DNA of 64,000 nt from Pseudo-nitzschia pungens. Taxonomy: Eukaryota > Bacillariophyta > Bacillariophyceae > Bacillariales > Bacillariaceae. Made by a program: the position numbers and the translations under genes. The stretch spans positions 2,356,001-2,420,000 of the forward strand of contig CM074765.1 of NCBI GenBank assembly GCA_037355855.1, given 5' to 3'. Below are positions 30,020 through 40,740 of this stretch, piece by piece. Position 1 is the first letter of the stretch. Each line of letters starts with the position of its first letter. The notes under the pieces are model-generated. The model saw only the letters and a program-made list of their open reading frames with translations, made no database searches and was not told the origin of the DNA.

Positions 30020-33000
30020 TCAACCCTGAGGTCCAGTAAGCCAGGCTCTGAGAAGAGCAGCCTCTTGTTGGTATGGCTGCACTGGTGGGACAGGCGCTGC
30101 ATATTGCTTCCTTGCAAGGTGGATGGTTGCAAGCCACTGCCGCTTGGCAGTCAGGGTGTAACCTTGTAGGACGTGGAAAGGGGTTTGTAACAGGGAGTGT
30201 GACTGGGGAAGTGCACCAGCTGCACCAATTGCCAATTCTGAAGTGATGGAAGCATCAAGAGATTGGTGTTGTTCAGCATCAAGGGTACCCCCAGGACCAT
30301 GGAGTCGTTCATTCCTATAAGTCCAAAGATCCCAGGAGGTAAGAAAGAACTGATGGATGATAGCTGTAGCCCAACGTTTGGGAGAGCGCTTGCTTCCAAT
30401 GTGGGAGTAGTAGTCAGCCTGAATTTGGTACCAGCGAGGAGACCACCTACCAAGAAGCCAGTTGTGCCAGCCAATAGTCCTCTGTGCCCTGACAGCAGAC
30501 GCAATTGCAAGTGAGTAGGATGATGGATAAATGGTCTGGCCCTTCCGAACTCTGGTGAGAAGATCCACAATGGCAACAACCAATGATGGATCAGTTTGTT
30601 CAACTTCAAGCCTCTTCTGCAGGGGTCCCTTGAAAGCTGACACACTGTGCTGTACTGCCCCAGTGTCCTTGCAGGAGAGCACATGAGAAACCTTCTCGTT
30701 GTCTGCATCACACAATGGGCACCTGGAGTGATCCTGATACTGGTAGTGAAGTAGTTGGTTGCCAACACCAATGCATCCAGAAGCAAATTTGACAAACCAC
30801 CGTTGCATGCCAGGAGGTAATCGCTTGAAGGCAGACAGATGGGCACACCAATGGATGGAACTCAAAACAGGTTGTGGAATGGGAATATCATGGTGGGTCT
30901 GCCAGTATTTAAGAAGAGGAGGACCAGAAATGGCAACATGCAGAGCATTCTGATCAAACCTTGAACACTTGCATCCATTGAGAGAAAATGCCCAAGGCTC
31001 AAACACAAGTCTGGGATAGTGATGGGCCGAAGCTCTATGAACACCAGAGAGAAAGGCCTTTGCCATGCTGTCAACCTGATGATTGCGAAGGGCCCACCAA
31101 TCAAGAAAGATTCCAGCTTGATGGCCCTGAACCCACTGAAAGTGCACAGAGATTGGCAGGGCAGAAATCATGTTTCTGATGACATAAACATAATCAAAAG
31201 ACTTCTGGGAAATAACCAAAGGCCAAGATCCCTGAGCCTGTTTGAGAGCTGTGTCACCATCCAGAGCAATAGTGATAGAGCCAGAAGCAATATCAAAAAG
31301 ATTCACCAGAGCAGTGCAACAGGTGAGAACTCCAATGATACCCGCCAGTTCACTCCTGTAGGATGACTGATCCTCAGGGGATCCACTGACAAAATTACAG
31401 CCAGTGAGGAACAATGAAGCAGTCTTGGTGGAGGTATTGGGTGACAAAATGAAAGCAGAAGTTCCTCTGAGAAGGTCCGGATCAAATGAACCATCACATA
31501 CAGCACTGGCAGTACCATTCTGAATAGCATCAACAAGGGTCTGACAGCCAGCCTGTGGTAGGGAATATTTGTGGAGAAGTACTCTTGGAGACGCACAGAG
31601 TGAATCAAAGGCATCTGCAGGGGAGGCTGGAAGAGAATCAAATGGATTGTACTCCAGAGGATCCATGTCAGGAGGTTCGGAAACAAAGGCTGAGGACCCA
31701 ACAACGCGTACAACTTGTCCGCAAATAACAGGGCAGACAAGCACATCAGCACAGGCTGGTTTGTAAGAAATGAGTTCAGAAGTGACCCTGTATCTGCCCC
31801 TGCCCTGGGAGGTGCTCACAATCCAGCCAGTAGAAGTTTTGAAGAATATTCTGTTGGTGGAGGGAGACAAAAACCAAGGCCAGAGAGAAGCTGTCTGGGG
31901 AGAGAGCCAATGCCCAAGATGAAAAGAAGGAGCCAGTGCCCTGGCTGCAGGGGGTGGACAGGGGGGAAGAAAACAGGTCTGAAGTGCCTTAGTCCATAAG
32001 CGCTTTGCTGCTGGAGGCCAAGATGGAGGACATCTCGGCCAGTCAAGATGATCCCTCAAGTGATTGGAGGAGGTCAGCTGGAAAGCCATGGGAGAGAGTC
32101 TTTTTCCATCTGGAGTACAAATGTCAGCAAGGGAAATAGCCTTGAGGGACATGCGCATGTGATTCAAGAGGGACAAGTCAGCACCTCTGAAGCCAGAGTT
32201 GACAAAGGCTTGCATGAGATAACAGTCATTGGAACGTAACAGAGGAAGATCTGGGAAGTCTTCAAACAAGCTCACAGGGTGAACAGAGAAAAACTTCCAC
32301 ACATGTTTGTACCAGCAAGGAGTGACGTAGGAAGCAAAAGGATGATATGGTGTGACACCAAGATGGAGAGGAATGCCAAGTTCGAGCCGTAGAGACTCAG
32401 CAGTTAGCCTGAGAATCCTACCAGTTTGTGAGGACCTGACAGATTCCTGAAAGAGGGTGGCAATATGACTGAACTCTTGGAGGAGGTATGGATGGATGAA
32501 TCCAAAGCCTTGATAGAGGGAAGGACCATAGAACACATGTCTGGGAAATGTCCGCGACATCCCTGCTTTATTCAGCACAGGAACAAGAGCTGGGTGAATT
32601 ATCTTAGTCCAAGTGGCCTCATCAAGTTGCGTGACAGGCATGGGGTATTCAACAGACTTCATGAAAGAATACTTGAAGGTGTAGAGGGATGCGCGCTTCT
32701 CACACTTGGAAGCCTTGAGCTGAGAGCCAAAAGACTGAGACTGTGACTTCATGTGAGCAATCTGTGCTTCCTCATTGCCATCCATGGAGATAAAAACCCC
32801 AAGAGTCTTGTCAGCATGGTCAACTTCAAAGCGATCCAGGGTAGCGCGATTGCCATTCTTGTCAGCAACTGAGAAGTCACCAGGCATGTCAGCAATGGAG
32901 TGATAATCCCAACCGGATCCATTCCATTTGAAATCAATCAAATAACAGAAGGATTTGGCAGGTTCAATAGCACCACCAGTGGCAATAATCCCACCAGCCC

Positions 33001-35863
33001 ACCGGTCAAGAGCTTCCTGAAAGTCAACAGCTAATTCCTCACCAGATGTGGAGGAATCAGAGCCAGCACAAAACAAATCTGTGTCATCCACAAAGGCAAA
33101 ACCCACAAGAGAAACCAGTTGCAGTGACAATGAAGTGATAAGATGGACACCATGCCCAGCCTGTTGCATCATTCGGAAGACAATTGTTGACACCAAAGCC
33201 CAAAGAGTTGGACCAATACCATTGCCTTGGCCACAACCACTGAGAGGAACAGGTTCATCACCATACACAGGGCCTGACCGACCAAAACCAGTTTTGATGT
33301 GGTGCTTGGCAAGTTGCAAAGTAGACAAAAGAACCTCACACACATGTGCAGGAACCCCAAAGCTTTGGAGAGTGAGACCTGCAATGGGATGAGAGATCCT
33401 ATCATAGCAGCCCTTGGCATCATTCATAGCAACAGCACCAGATCTGCGCTTCTGCCTCAACACATCACAGATGAGCTTCTTGTTCAGGCAGGTGTTGATG
33501 GCCTTGTGGTGTTTCCTGCTTCCATGTTGATCAACAGCCACGGCATTGGCACGTTCAGCATGGGCAAGAATTCGTCTGCCAATCATCTTGTTGTTGATTT
33601 GGAACTCAGGAGACATCAGCTGAATAAGCCTCATCTTATCCACCCTATATTCCCCAGGTTTCTTGAAGATCTCAACATCAGTGATGACCTGCCAAGCAGA
33701 AGGAGAGAAGCCAACAATCAATGGGACGGATCTCAGGAGAGTGTCAAACTTGTTCAACTGTGGATCAAGGGCAAAAGCCTTGTGGTGTGCAAAACTCAAA
33801 CAAGAAGGTTCACTTGCTGTGCGTTCCCTCTGACGTTTCCAGGCAGCAGCATTGTCAGCTGGACACACTGAATAGTCAAAGGGGGGCAAACTCAGAATAG
33901 AGTCAGGGACTTTGAGACAGGCAAGAAATTCAGAAAGGTATTTGTCAGTGGCAGGAGGAGGGATGTATGTGCCATCAAGGACTTGGGGAGCAGCATGGGC
34001 AGTGCCTAGGTAGCCAAAATCTTGAATGAAGGAGGGAGTCATGGAAGGAGTGCCAAGACACTGCTGTTGACGCCGGACATTGGATGCAGCCATAGCTGGT
34101 ACCATAGTAGACTGGGACTCCAAGACCTGTTCAACACCATCATGGCCAACTGCAATAGCGCGCAAGACTGCTGACTTGTTGACACGTCCCCGAATAGACC
34201 GAGCAGCGAGACCAAGCTCTCGTTGAAGACGTTCCCTACGCATCCTGGCACGAATCTGAGAAGCATGCTGGTTGTGAGGCTTGCCTTCAGCAAGAAGTGC
34301 ATCCACCAGGCCTTGATTGAAGGAGTCTCTCCATGAGGGGGCCAATTTCTTCACTGCCCGGTATTGCTTGTAAGCTTGTTTCAGATGGAGGAGAGCACTG
34401 GAAAGGTCACTGTGTTCTCCTTTGTAGAGAGAAAGCTTGCAGGCCAACCTTTTCAAAACAGTATGACTGGTGGACACACCCTGTCTCAACTTAACAACAC
34501 GCCGCCAAAAGTCAATGGTATCACGATAGACTTGCAGCTTAGGTGACCATGGAACCAAACCAGCTCTAGTGTGGCAGAGGTTTTGTTCAACAGAGAGCCT
34601 GAGAGAGGTAGAGGTTTCATGGAGTACTTCATATGTGGTGATGAGATCAGTTCGCACAGAAATATCCCCAGACTGAAACTGAGCCAGTAGGTGCTCCAGC
34701 TTAGCTTGGAGAGAAAACACTCCAGCCTTGAGAAAGCAGTGCCTCACTCGCTTGAAATACCGTTGTCGCAGATGAGGATGGGAGGACTGGAGTTTGGAAA
34801 GAGAGAATCTCACAGGAGGTGGCAAATATTTGCCCATGATGCTGCCATTACAAACCTCAATCCAGAGCATGCGATGGTCAGATTCCATACCATGGGCACC
34901 TCCAAAGGGACAATACCCAGCCCTGAGAACATCAACATTCTCAGAGACCCAAATGGCATCAATTGGTGTTCTGGTAGTGTTTCGGTTGTGAGTGGCAGGA
35001 GGAGAAGACGTACTATGAAGGGTAAGAATGGCATCTCTGAAACCAAGAGCCTTGAGCTCAAAAGACAAGCCATCAGTCCTGACATCAGCATTCTGGTCAA
35101 TCCCAACAATGACGTGATCACCTGCACCCAGGCAGACCTGAAGGGCAGCAGTCAAATCCCTGTGAAAGAGAATGCATGGATTGGGACTGAAAAGATTTTC
35201 AGCGGCCTGAAAGTATCGGTACTGTTGATTCCAGACTGAGCCAAGATCCCTATCATTTTCAACCGGGCAGTAGGCAGAAAACATGGTGACATTGTAGCCA
35301 TCCCTGCCCTGAAACTTGACAAAGGACCATCTACCAAGACCAGATGGATCAGCTCCATGTGCAACCTTGTGTGAGCTGAACAGCTGGTCAATGGAAAAAC
35401 CTGTACCGCCAGGCTGAAGCCAAGAGCAGGCAGAAGCTTCATGCTTGTTGTTAGCAAGATAAGAAAAACTTGAGGGACTGACAGTCTTCATGCGCCGATT
35501 GAAAAGATCACAGGGCAGGAGTTTGGATTCATTCAAACAATGTTCAGCAAAAAGAGCCACACTGGCATTGCTCTTGACAAATTGACGGGCGTTGTGCTTG
35601 GACATGGACATAAAGGCAGCTCTACGCTGGGGTCCAATGTTTTGGAAGGTGATGATGGTGGAGTTAGAGGATGGAGCTTGAGGGAAGGAATGACCAAAAG
35701 TGTCAGAATCCTTAGCAGCAAGAGATTCTCCATGAAGAGTTAATTGGACAAAATGAGGGACAGGGGAAGAGTCGGAGGGGGAAAAGGGAGAAACAGGAGA
35801 AGCATTGATGGGATTTGGATTGGAAGGCATCCCATCACACCTCATATCAGAAGAGCTAACCAT
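30020..35863 (-). CDS. LINE ORF2: APE endonuclease-RT-RNase H-zinc finger protein
   Basis: About 1947 residues from the ATG at 35863, which overlaps the ORF1 stop; the frame is open up to an ATG at 35935. APE-type endonuclease: Glu in FAEHCLNES (about residue 106), VIVGIDQNADVR, TPIDAIWVSENV and SDHRMLWIEV (about 330). RT: GAVAMNDAKGCYDRISH, SGCGQGNGIGP, and the catalytic FVDD (about 923-926). RNase H: CDGSF (about 1456), SYRSELAG, ALDGDTAL. A zinc finger C-x2-C...H-x3-C (CPLCDADNEKVSHVLSC) near 1714 matches the zf-RVT type. It should nick the target and copy LINE RNA in place. The RNase H plus APE layout fits the I-like group of LINEs. It is longer than usual for the family. Ends with TGA. 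Confidence 0.93.
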   Translation of the reverse strand: MVSSSDMRCDGMPSNPNPINASPVSPFSPSDSSPVPHFVQLTLHGESLAAKDSDTFGHSFPQAPSSNSTIITFQNIGPQRRAAFMSMSKHNARQFVKSNASVALFAEHCLNESKLLPCDLFNRRMKTVSPSSFSYLANNKHEASACSWLQPGGTGFSIDQLFSSHKVAHGADPSGLGRWSFVKFQGRDGYNVTMFSAYCPVENDRDLGSVWNQQYRYFQAAENLFSPNPCILFHRDLTAALQVCLGAGDHVIVGIDQNADVRTDGLSFELKALGFRDAILTLHSTSSPPATHNRNTTRTPIDAIWVSENVDVLRAGYCPFGGAHGMESDHRMLWIEVCNGSIMGKYLPPPVRFSLSKLQSSHPHLRQRYFKRVRHCFLKAGVFSLQAKLEHLLAQFQSGDISVRTDLITTYEVLHETSTSLRLSVEQNLCHTRAGLVPWSPKLQVYRDTIDFWRRVVKLRQGVSTSHTVLKRLACKLSLYKGEHSDLSSALLHLKQAYKQYRAVKKLAPSWRDSFNQGLVDALLAEGKPHNQHASQIRARMRRERLQRELGLAARSIRGRVNKSAVLRAIAVGHDGVEQVLESQSTMVPAMAASNVRRQQQCLGTPSMTPSFIQDFGYLGTAHAAPQVLDGTYIPPPATDKYLSEFLACLKVPDSILSLPPFDYSVCPADNAAAWKRQRERTASEPSCLSFAHHKAFALDPQLNKFDTLLRSVPLIVGFSPSAWQVITDVEIFKKPGEYRVDKMRLIQLMSPEFQINNKMIGRRILAHAERANAVAVDQHGSRKHHKAINTCLNKKLICDVLRQKRRSGAVAMNDAKGCYDRISHPIAGLTLQSFGVPAHVCEVLLSTLQLAKHHIKTGFGRSGPVYGDEPVPLSGCGQGNGIGPTLWALVSTIVFRMMQQAGHGVHLITSLSLQLVSLVGFAFVDDTDLFCAGSDSSTSGEELAVDFQEALDRWAGGIIATGGAIEPAKSFCYLIDFKWNGSGWDYHSIADMPGDFSVADKNGNRATLDRFEVDHADKTLGVFISMDGNEEAQIAHMKSQSQSFGSQLKASKCEKRASLYTFKYSFMKSVEYPMPVTQLDEATWTKIIHPALVPVLNKAGMSRTFPRHVFYGPSLYQGFGFIHPYLLQEFSHIATLFQESVRSSQTGRILRLTAESLRLELGIPLHLGVTPYHPFASYVTPCWYKHVWKFFSVHPVSLFEDFPDLPLLRSNDCYLMQAFVNSGFRGADLSLLNHMRMSLKAISLADICTPDGKRLSPMAFQLTSSNHLRDHLDWPRCPPSWPPAAKRLWTKALQTCFLPPCPPPAARALAPSFHLGHWLSPQTASLWPWFLSPSTNRIFFKTSTGWIVSTSQGRGRYRVTSELISYKPACADVLVCPVICGQVVRVVGSSAFVSEPPDMDPLEYNPFDSLPASPADAFDSLCASPRVLLHKYSLPQAGCQTLVDAIQNGTASAVCDGSFDPDLLRGTSAFILSPNTSTKTASLFLTGCNFVSGSPEDQSSYRSELAGIIGVLTCCTALVNLFDIASGSITIALDGDTALKQAQGSWPLVISQKSFDYVYVIRNMISALPISVHFQWVQGHQAGIFLDWWALRNHQVDSMAKAFLSGVHRASAHHYPRLVFEPWAFSLNGCKCSRFDQNALHVAISGPPLLKYWQTHHDIPIPQPVLSSIHWCAHLSAFKRLPPGMQRWFVKFASGCIGVGNQLLHYQYQDHSRCPLCDADNEKVSHVLSCKDTGAVQHSVSAFKGPLQKRLEVEQTDPSLVVAIVDLLTRVRKGQTIYPSSYSLAIASAVRAQRTIGWHNWLLGRWSPRWYQIQADYYSHIGSKRSPKRWATAIIHQFFLTSWDLWTYRNERLHGPGGTLDAEQHQSLDASITSELAIGAAGALPQSHSLLQTPFHVLQGYTLTAKRQWLATIHLARKQYAAPVPPVQPYQQEAALLRAWLTGPQG
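35856..35863 (-). promoter_or_regulatory. ORF1 stop/ORF2 start overlap AUGGUUAG
   Basis: The ORF2 AUG (35863-35861) lies just before the ORF1 UAG (35858-35856). The same 8 nt occur at 11775-11782 and 47821-47828. Fits termination-reinitiation, as shown for some insect LINEs. Confidence 0.5.
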
Positions 35864-38800
35864 GATCAGAAGGAAACCGAGTCTGTCGCACGGAAGAAAG
35901 AGTTGCCGGAGCTGATTTGGTGGAGACATTGGCATGGCTCAAATCACTGACACTAGCATCATGACTGGAAGAGAATGCAATGGCAGCAACTCCAAGCCTC
36001 AATGCAGAGGCTGCATCTTCCCCACCACCGGCAGCAGGAACTGCAGTTGAGGACTCAGGAGAGGCCACAGGGAGGTCACCTGCCATGGCATCATGGGGAG
36101 GTTCAGGAACTTCAGGGGGAACAACAGGAGAGATACCAGGGGAGGCATCAGTCTTGGCCACATGGGTAGGATCACCGCCAGGAGGAACAGCACCTGCAGG
36201 CGCTGAGGCCTGGACATCAGTGAGATTGGAAGTGCCGGTCGCTAAAGTATCCATGGATTGAGAATCATCAAAGCCTCCACCACCACTGTCAGCACGGGCT
36301 TGGAGGTTAAAGTGCAAATCCAGATCAAAAGTGAGGTCGGGGGCAAGGTCAACTGACAAGTCATCATCAACAAGTTCCCAATCTCGTGCATCCCCATCAC
36401 CAAAAAAGGGAAGAGAGTCATCCTGCAGTGGATCTGCAGCAGGTGCAGTTTCCACAACACAATTGACAGCAGCATCCCAATGGTAAGCTTCCATTTCAGT
36501 CAAGCACTCAGAAGAGAACCATTGTCTAACACAAGAACCATACTGAGCTTCCAGAAAAATAGGCAGGAAAGACAACATGGCCGTTGCTTCAGCCTTGGTA
36601 GTGATGTTGTACAAAGCAAGGATCTCGCCTCGGTATGAACTGGTATCGACAGAAAGAAAAAGAGGCCATGACCAATTGTCACGGGTTCTGATACCCAGAA
36701 GCACACTGCGCAGTGTCTTCAAACCCAGCCCTTGGCCCAAGTCAACTGGAAGATCAAGATCAACTACCCCCAGAACAGGAGCAGTTTCATGGCTCTCAAT
36801 AAATTTGGCTTGGCGGTGCTTAGCCTGGCGAACAGTCTTGAGCTTGGAGGGGGGAAGAGGTCTGTCAGAAGGATTGGTAGCTGTCTCAATAAACTTGTAG
36901 AATTTACCATCAGGTAAAGAGGCAATGTCTGAAGGTTTGCAACGGTTGAACTGGGCTTTGAGGAGCTTAACAGTTTGGGCGCGCTTTGTTGCATCACATA
37001 AAACATGAGCAGCCAGAACCGGATTGGGATCAGGAGTTCTGGAGTTGTCAAGGCTGATATTCTTCCTGATAACAGCAATAGGACACGCCTGAAACCTGGG
37101 ATGAGTTTGAAGCAATTCGTTGTAGTGGTCAAGATCAAAACTCTGCATGTAAGATCCAAGGAGAAAGCCACATGTGACAATAACTGGGGCCTGTATGTGG
37201 TCATATTTCAGGTCCATATCACGGTCTCTGAGCCTCTGGAGCAAATGTGCTGAAAAGAGTTTCTCCAGGGAAGCACTGTGTCCCACAAAGAAGCGTAGAT
37301 GAGGAGCAGTTCTACTGCGAAGCCAGAGCTGAGCAACATACAATTCCAAGGTCTTCCTGTCAGGAAGTGTCGTCCAAAACTTGGTAACAGGCTTGGCCTT
37401 GGGGTTGAGCCTGGCTCTGGAGGGAAAAACATACAACACCAGGCGCTTGTCAACAGTCCATAGAAGATCCAAAGCTTCCTTGAGAGACTTGAGCAGCTCA
37501 TCATATAGTTCCCCAGGGCGTTGTGACATCAACCTTGGAAGGGACAGAGTGACATAAGAACTATGAGAACACTTGGTGCCAGCAGTGACATCCACTGGAG
37601 CTCTAGAATCACTGGAGCAAACCCCTCGGCGTTGGAGGAAATGCCCAGCAGAGGAGGACAAGACAGTAGCATCACCACCACCAGGAAGAAAGGACACTGA
37701 TTTGGAAGTGGAAGATTTGGAAGTGGAAGCATCATCAGCCACTGGTGGCGCAGGTGTAGGAGGGCGCTTCTTGAAATGCCAATGAGAACCAAGCACCTGA
37801 TTGGCTGCCCACCATACTTTGCCTTCAGTACTAGGCAAAAGGTTGCCTTCACAATACAGGTCATCAAAACACTCAGGAGACATCTTGACCAAACCAATAA
37901 GACATTGCTTCAGAGCCTGGCCAGGTGGTTGCTTGGTCCAGGCTGGGGCAGAGTCTTGAAAGCAAGCAGAGGCAATAGAAGCCAAGGAAGCTACAGAGGC
38001 ATTGCGCCAGTCTGGAGTGTCCGGAAAAACCTGAGCATAAACAGGAGGGATGGCAGTCCGGCAAATATCATGGATGGATTTTTTGTCTTTACCCTCCTTC
38101 TTGCTGAAAAAGTGTGTGGGGCTTGGACACCCAGCCCATAACCGGGTACCAGTTGGAGATTTTCGAAAGGCATGAATTGCAGATGGTATAGGAGACTTGC
38201 CAGAACAGGGACCCTTACCATAAAAACACCAGAAGAAGGAAGCGGAATGAGCCCTGTTGGCAGCAGCCAGAGCCTCCTGGCGTTGGGATTGGCGTGCTTG
38301 CTGCTGAGAGGGATCAGCTTTCTGGGCAGAGGAAAAGGCAAGAGTAGATTGCTTGAGGATGGATGAAGCAGGGACCTTGCCTGAGGTCCCAGAGCCCTTT
38401 GGTGTGTGTCGGGACGTCTGTTGGCCTGGCAGCTGGGAGCCTGCCTGGTTGGATCCTGGCTGCTGGGAGCCTGGGGGCCGGGGTCCTGACTGCTGGGATC
38501 CCTGCTGCTGGGAGCCCTGCTGCTGGGAGCCTGAGGTCTGGGAGCTTATCAGCTTGGGGTCTGACAGCAAAGCACCTGACGACTGAGAGCCTGACAGAGT
38601 ACCTGAATGCGGAGGACCTGACTCCTGGGAGCCTAGCTGAGAAGCTGTTGACAGAGAAGAAGTTTGCAAGGAATCCCCTGGTGCAGAGTCCCCTGGTGCA
38701 GATTCCCCTGGTGCAGATTCAGTGCCAAGCATCTCAACATCAGAGAGCACACCTGCAGAAGAAGAAGTCTTCAAGGAATCCCCTGGAGCAGGTTCAGTGC

Positions 38801-39107
38801 CGAGCATATCAACATCAGAAAGCACACCTGCAGATGAGGACACAGAAGAAGATGAAGACATATCATCAACAGAAGACCCAGGCATAGAGGAGGAAGAGGC
38901 TGATGAGGCAGAGGAAGAGGATGATCTGGTATCAAGAGTAGGAGAGGGAGTAGTAAGAGCAGAGGTGACACTGGAATGTCTTGGAGGGGTCTGTTGCACA
39001 AATGGGCGCTTGTTAGACCGAGTCCCAGAGGCAGACCTAGCAGAAGAAGGAGGTGTGGAAGATCTTTTCTTCCGGGAAGCTGTTTGGGAGGTGGGCCGCG
39101 GAGGCAT
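35856..39107 (-). CDS. LINE ORF1 protein, function unknown
   Basis: 1083 residues starting MPPRPTSQTASRKKRSS. I chose this ATG (39107) because the basic N-terminus is conserved among copies and everything upstream is tandem repeat; the frame itself stays open a further 92 codons into the repeat. Residues about 1-60 are basic, about 60-130 are Ser-rich and acidic, and about 170-260 are Gln/Gly/Ser/Pro-rich (SGSQQQGSQQQGSQQSG). The region around residues 290-350 has Cys and His residues (WCFYGKGPCSGKS, WAGCPSPTHFF) that might bind metal. A long folded middle part contains YDELLKSLKEALDLLWTVDK and WTTLPDRKTLELYVAQLWLR. The C-terminal 250 residues are acidic and Pro/Ala-rich. I recognize no RRM, CCHC or esterase domain. 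By position it is expected to be the RNA-binding LINE protein. Confidence 0.8.
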   Translation of the reverse strand: MPPRPTSQTASRKKRSSTPPSSARSASGTRSNKRPFVQQTPPRHSSVTSALTTPSPTLDTRSSSSSASSASSSSMPGSSVDDMSSSSSVSSSAGVLSDVDMLGTEPAPGDSLKTSSSAGVLSDVEMLGTESAPGESAPGDSAPGDSLQTSSLSTASQLGSQESGPPHSGTLSGSQSSGALLSDPKLISSQTSGSQQQGSQQQGSQQSGPRPPGSQQPGSNQAGSQLPGQQTSRHTPKGSGTSGKVPASSILKQSTLAFSSAQKADPSQQQARQSQRQEALAAANRAHSASFFWCFYGKGPCSGKSPIPSAIHAFRKSPTGTRLWAGCPSPTHFFSKKEGKDKKSIHDICRTAIPPVYAQVFPDTPDWRNASVASLASIASACFQDSAPAWTKQPPGQALKQCLIGLVKMSPECFDDLYCEGNLLPSTEGKVWWAANQVLGSHWHFKKRPPTPAPPVADDASTSKSSTSKSVSFLPGGGDATVLSSSAGHFLQRRGVCSSDSRAPVDVTAGTKCSHSSYVTLSLPRLMSQRPGELYDELLKSLKEALDLLWTVDKRLVLYVFPSRARLNPKAKPVTKFWTTLPDRKTLELYVAQLWLRSRTAPHLRFFVGHSASLEKLFSAHLLQRLRDRDMDLKYDHIQAPVIVTCGFLLGSYMQSFDLDHYNELLQTHPRFQACPIAVIRKNISLDNSRTPDPNPVLAAHVLCDATKRAQTVKLLKAQFNRCKPSDIASLPDGKFYKFIETATNPSDRPLPPSKLKTVRQAKHRQAKFIESHETAPVLGVVDLDLPVDLGQGLGLKTLRSVLLGIRTRDNWSWPLFLSVDTSSYRGEILALYNITTKAEATAMLSFLPIFLEAQYGSCVRQWFSSECLTEMEAYHWDAAVNCVVETAPAADPLQDDSLPFFGDGDARDWELVDDDLSVDLAPDLTFDLDLHFNLQARADSGGGGFDDSQSMDTLATGTSNLTDVQASAPAGAVPPGGDPTHVAKTDASPGISPVVPPEVPEPPHDAMAGDLPVASPESSTAVPAAGGGEDAASALRLGVAAIAFSSSHDASVSDLSHANVSTKSAPATLSSVRQTRFPSDHG

Positions 39108-39121
39108 TGTACCAGAAGTGG

Positions 39122-40740
39122 AGCACTGAGGGCAGAGACACCAGCTGCGGTTGAGGGCAAAGGCCGGGGCAGGAGAAGCACCGGTTGAGATCAAAGCAAC
39201 AGCTGAAAAGCAGGCAATTGGGTGTTGGACCAACAGCAGACACACCTCTTGGATGTGCAAGTGCCAGGTGATGACAAAGGCCGGAGCAGGTGAAGCACCG
39301 GTTGAGGGCAAAGGCCGGGGCAGGAGAAGCACCGGTGGAGGGCAAATCAACAGCAGAAAACCTCCAGTGGAGTGCAGGAGCAACTACTGAATCGCCGCGC
39401 TTGAAAGGAGAAGCACCAGTTGAGTACAAAGGCCGGGGCAGGAGAAGCACCGATTGAGGGCAAACAACAGCTGAAAAGCAAGCAAGTGGGTGCTGGACCA
39501 ACAGCAGACACGCTTCTTGGATGTGCAAGTGCCAGGTGATGAAAAGGCCGGAGCAGGTGAAGCACCGGTTGAGGGCAAATGCCAGGGCAGGAGAAGCACC
39601 GGTGGAGGGCAATCAACAGCAGAAAACCTCCAGTGGAGTGCAGGATCACCAACTGAACCGCCGCGCTTGAATGGAGAACTACCCGGTGTTGACAAAGGCC
39701 GGGGCAGGAGAAGCACCGGTTGATGACAAAGGCCAGGGCAGGAGAAGCACCGGTTGAGAGCAAAGGCCGGGGCAGGAGAAGCACCGGTTGAGAGCAAAGC
39801 AACAACTGAAAAGCAGGCAATTGGGTGTTGGACCAACAGCAGACACGCCTCTGGGATGTGCAAGTGCCAGGTGATGACAAAGGCCGGGAAGGAGAAGCAC
39901 CGGTTGAGGGCAAAGGCCGGGGCAGGAGAAGCACCGGTGGAGGGCCAACCAACAGCAGAAAACCTCCAGTGGAGGGCAGGAGCAACTACTGAATCGCCGC
40001 GCTGGAAAGGAGAAGCACCAGTGGTGGACAAAGGCCGGGGCAGGAGAAGCACCGATTGAGGGCAAACAAAAGCTGAAAAGCAAGCAATTGGGTGTTGGAC
40101 CAACAGCAGACACGCCTCTTGGATGGGCAAGTGCCAGGTGAAGACAAAGGCCGGGGCAGGTGAATCACCGGTTGATGACAAAGTCCGGGGCAGGAGAAGC
40201 ACCGGTTGAGGGCAAACAACAGCTGAAAAGCAAGCAAGTGGGTGCTGGACCAACAGCAGACACGCTTCTTGGATGTGCAAGTGCCAGGTGATGAAAAGGC
40301 CGGAGCAGGTGAAGCACCGGTTGAGGGCAAATGCCAGGGCAGGAGAAGCACCGGTGGAGGGCAATCAACAGCAGAAAACCTCCAGTGGAGTGCAGGATCA
40401 CCAACTGAAACGCCGCGCTTGAATGGAGAAGTACCCGGTGTTGACAAAGGCCGGGGCAGGAGAAGCACCGGTTGTTGACAAAGGCCGGGAAGGAGAAGCA
40501 CCGGTTGAGAGCAAAGGCCGGGGCAGGAGAAGCACCGGTTGAGAGCAAAGCAACAACTGAAAAGCAGGCAATTGGGTGTTGGACCAACAGCAGACACGCC
40601 TCTTGGATGTGCAAGTGCCAGGTGTTGACAAAGGCCGGAGCAGGTGAAGCACCGGTTGAGGGCAAAGGCCGGGGCAGGAGAAGCACCGGAGGAAGGCAAT
40701 CAACAGCAGAAAACCTCCAGTGGAGTGCAGGAGCACCGGG
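39122..40740 (-). repeat. 34-bp tandem array of the LINE 5' UTR (copy 2)
   Basis: Same monomer and module types as 15058-17745 but shorter (about 1.6 kb). Nearly identical to 51478-53096. Confidence 0.9.
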
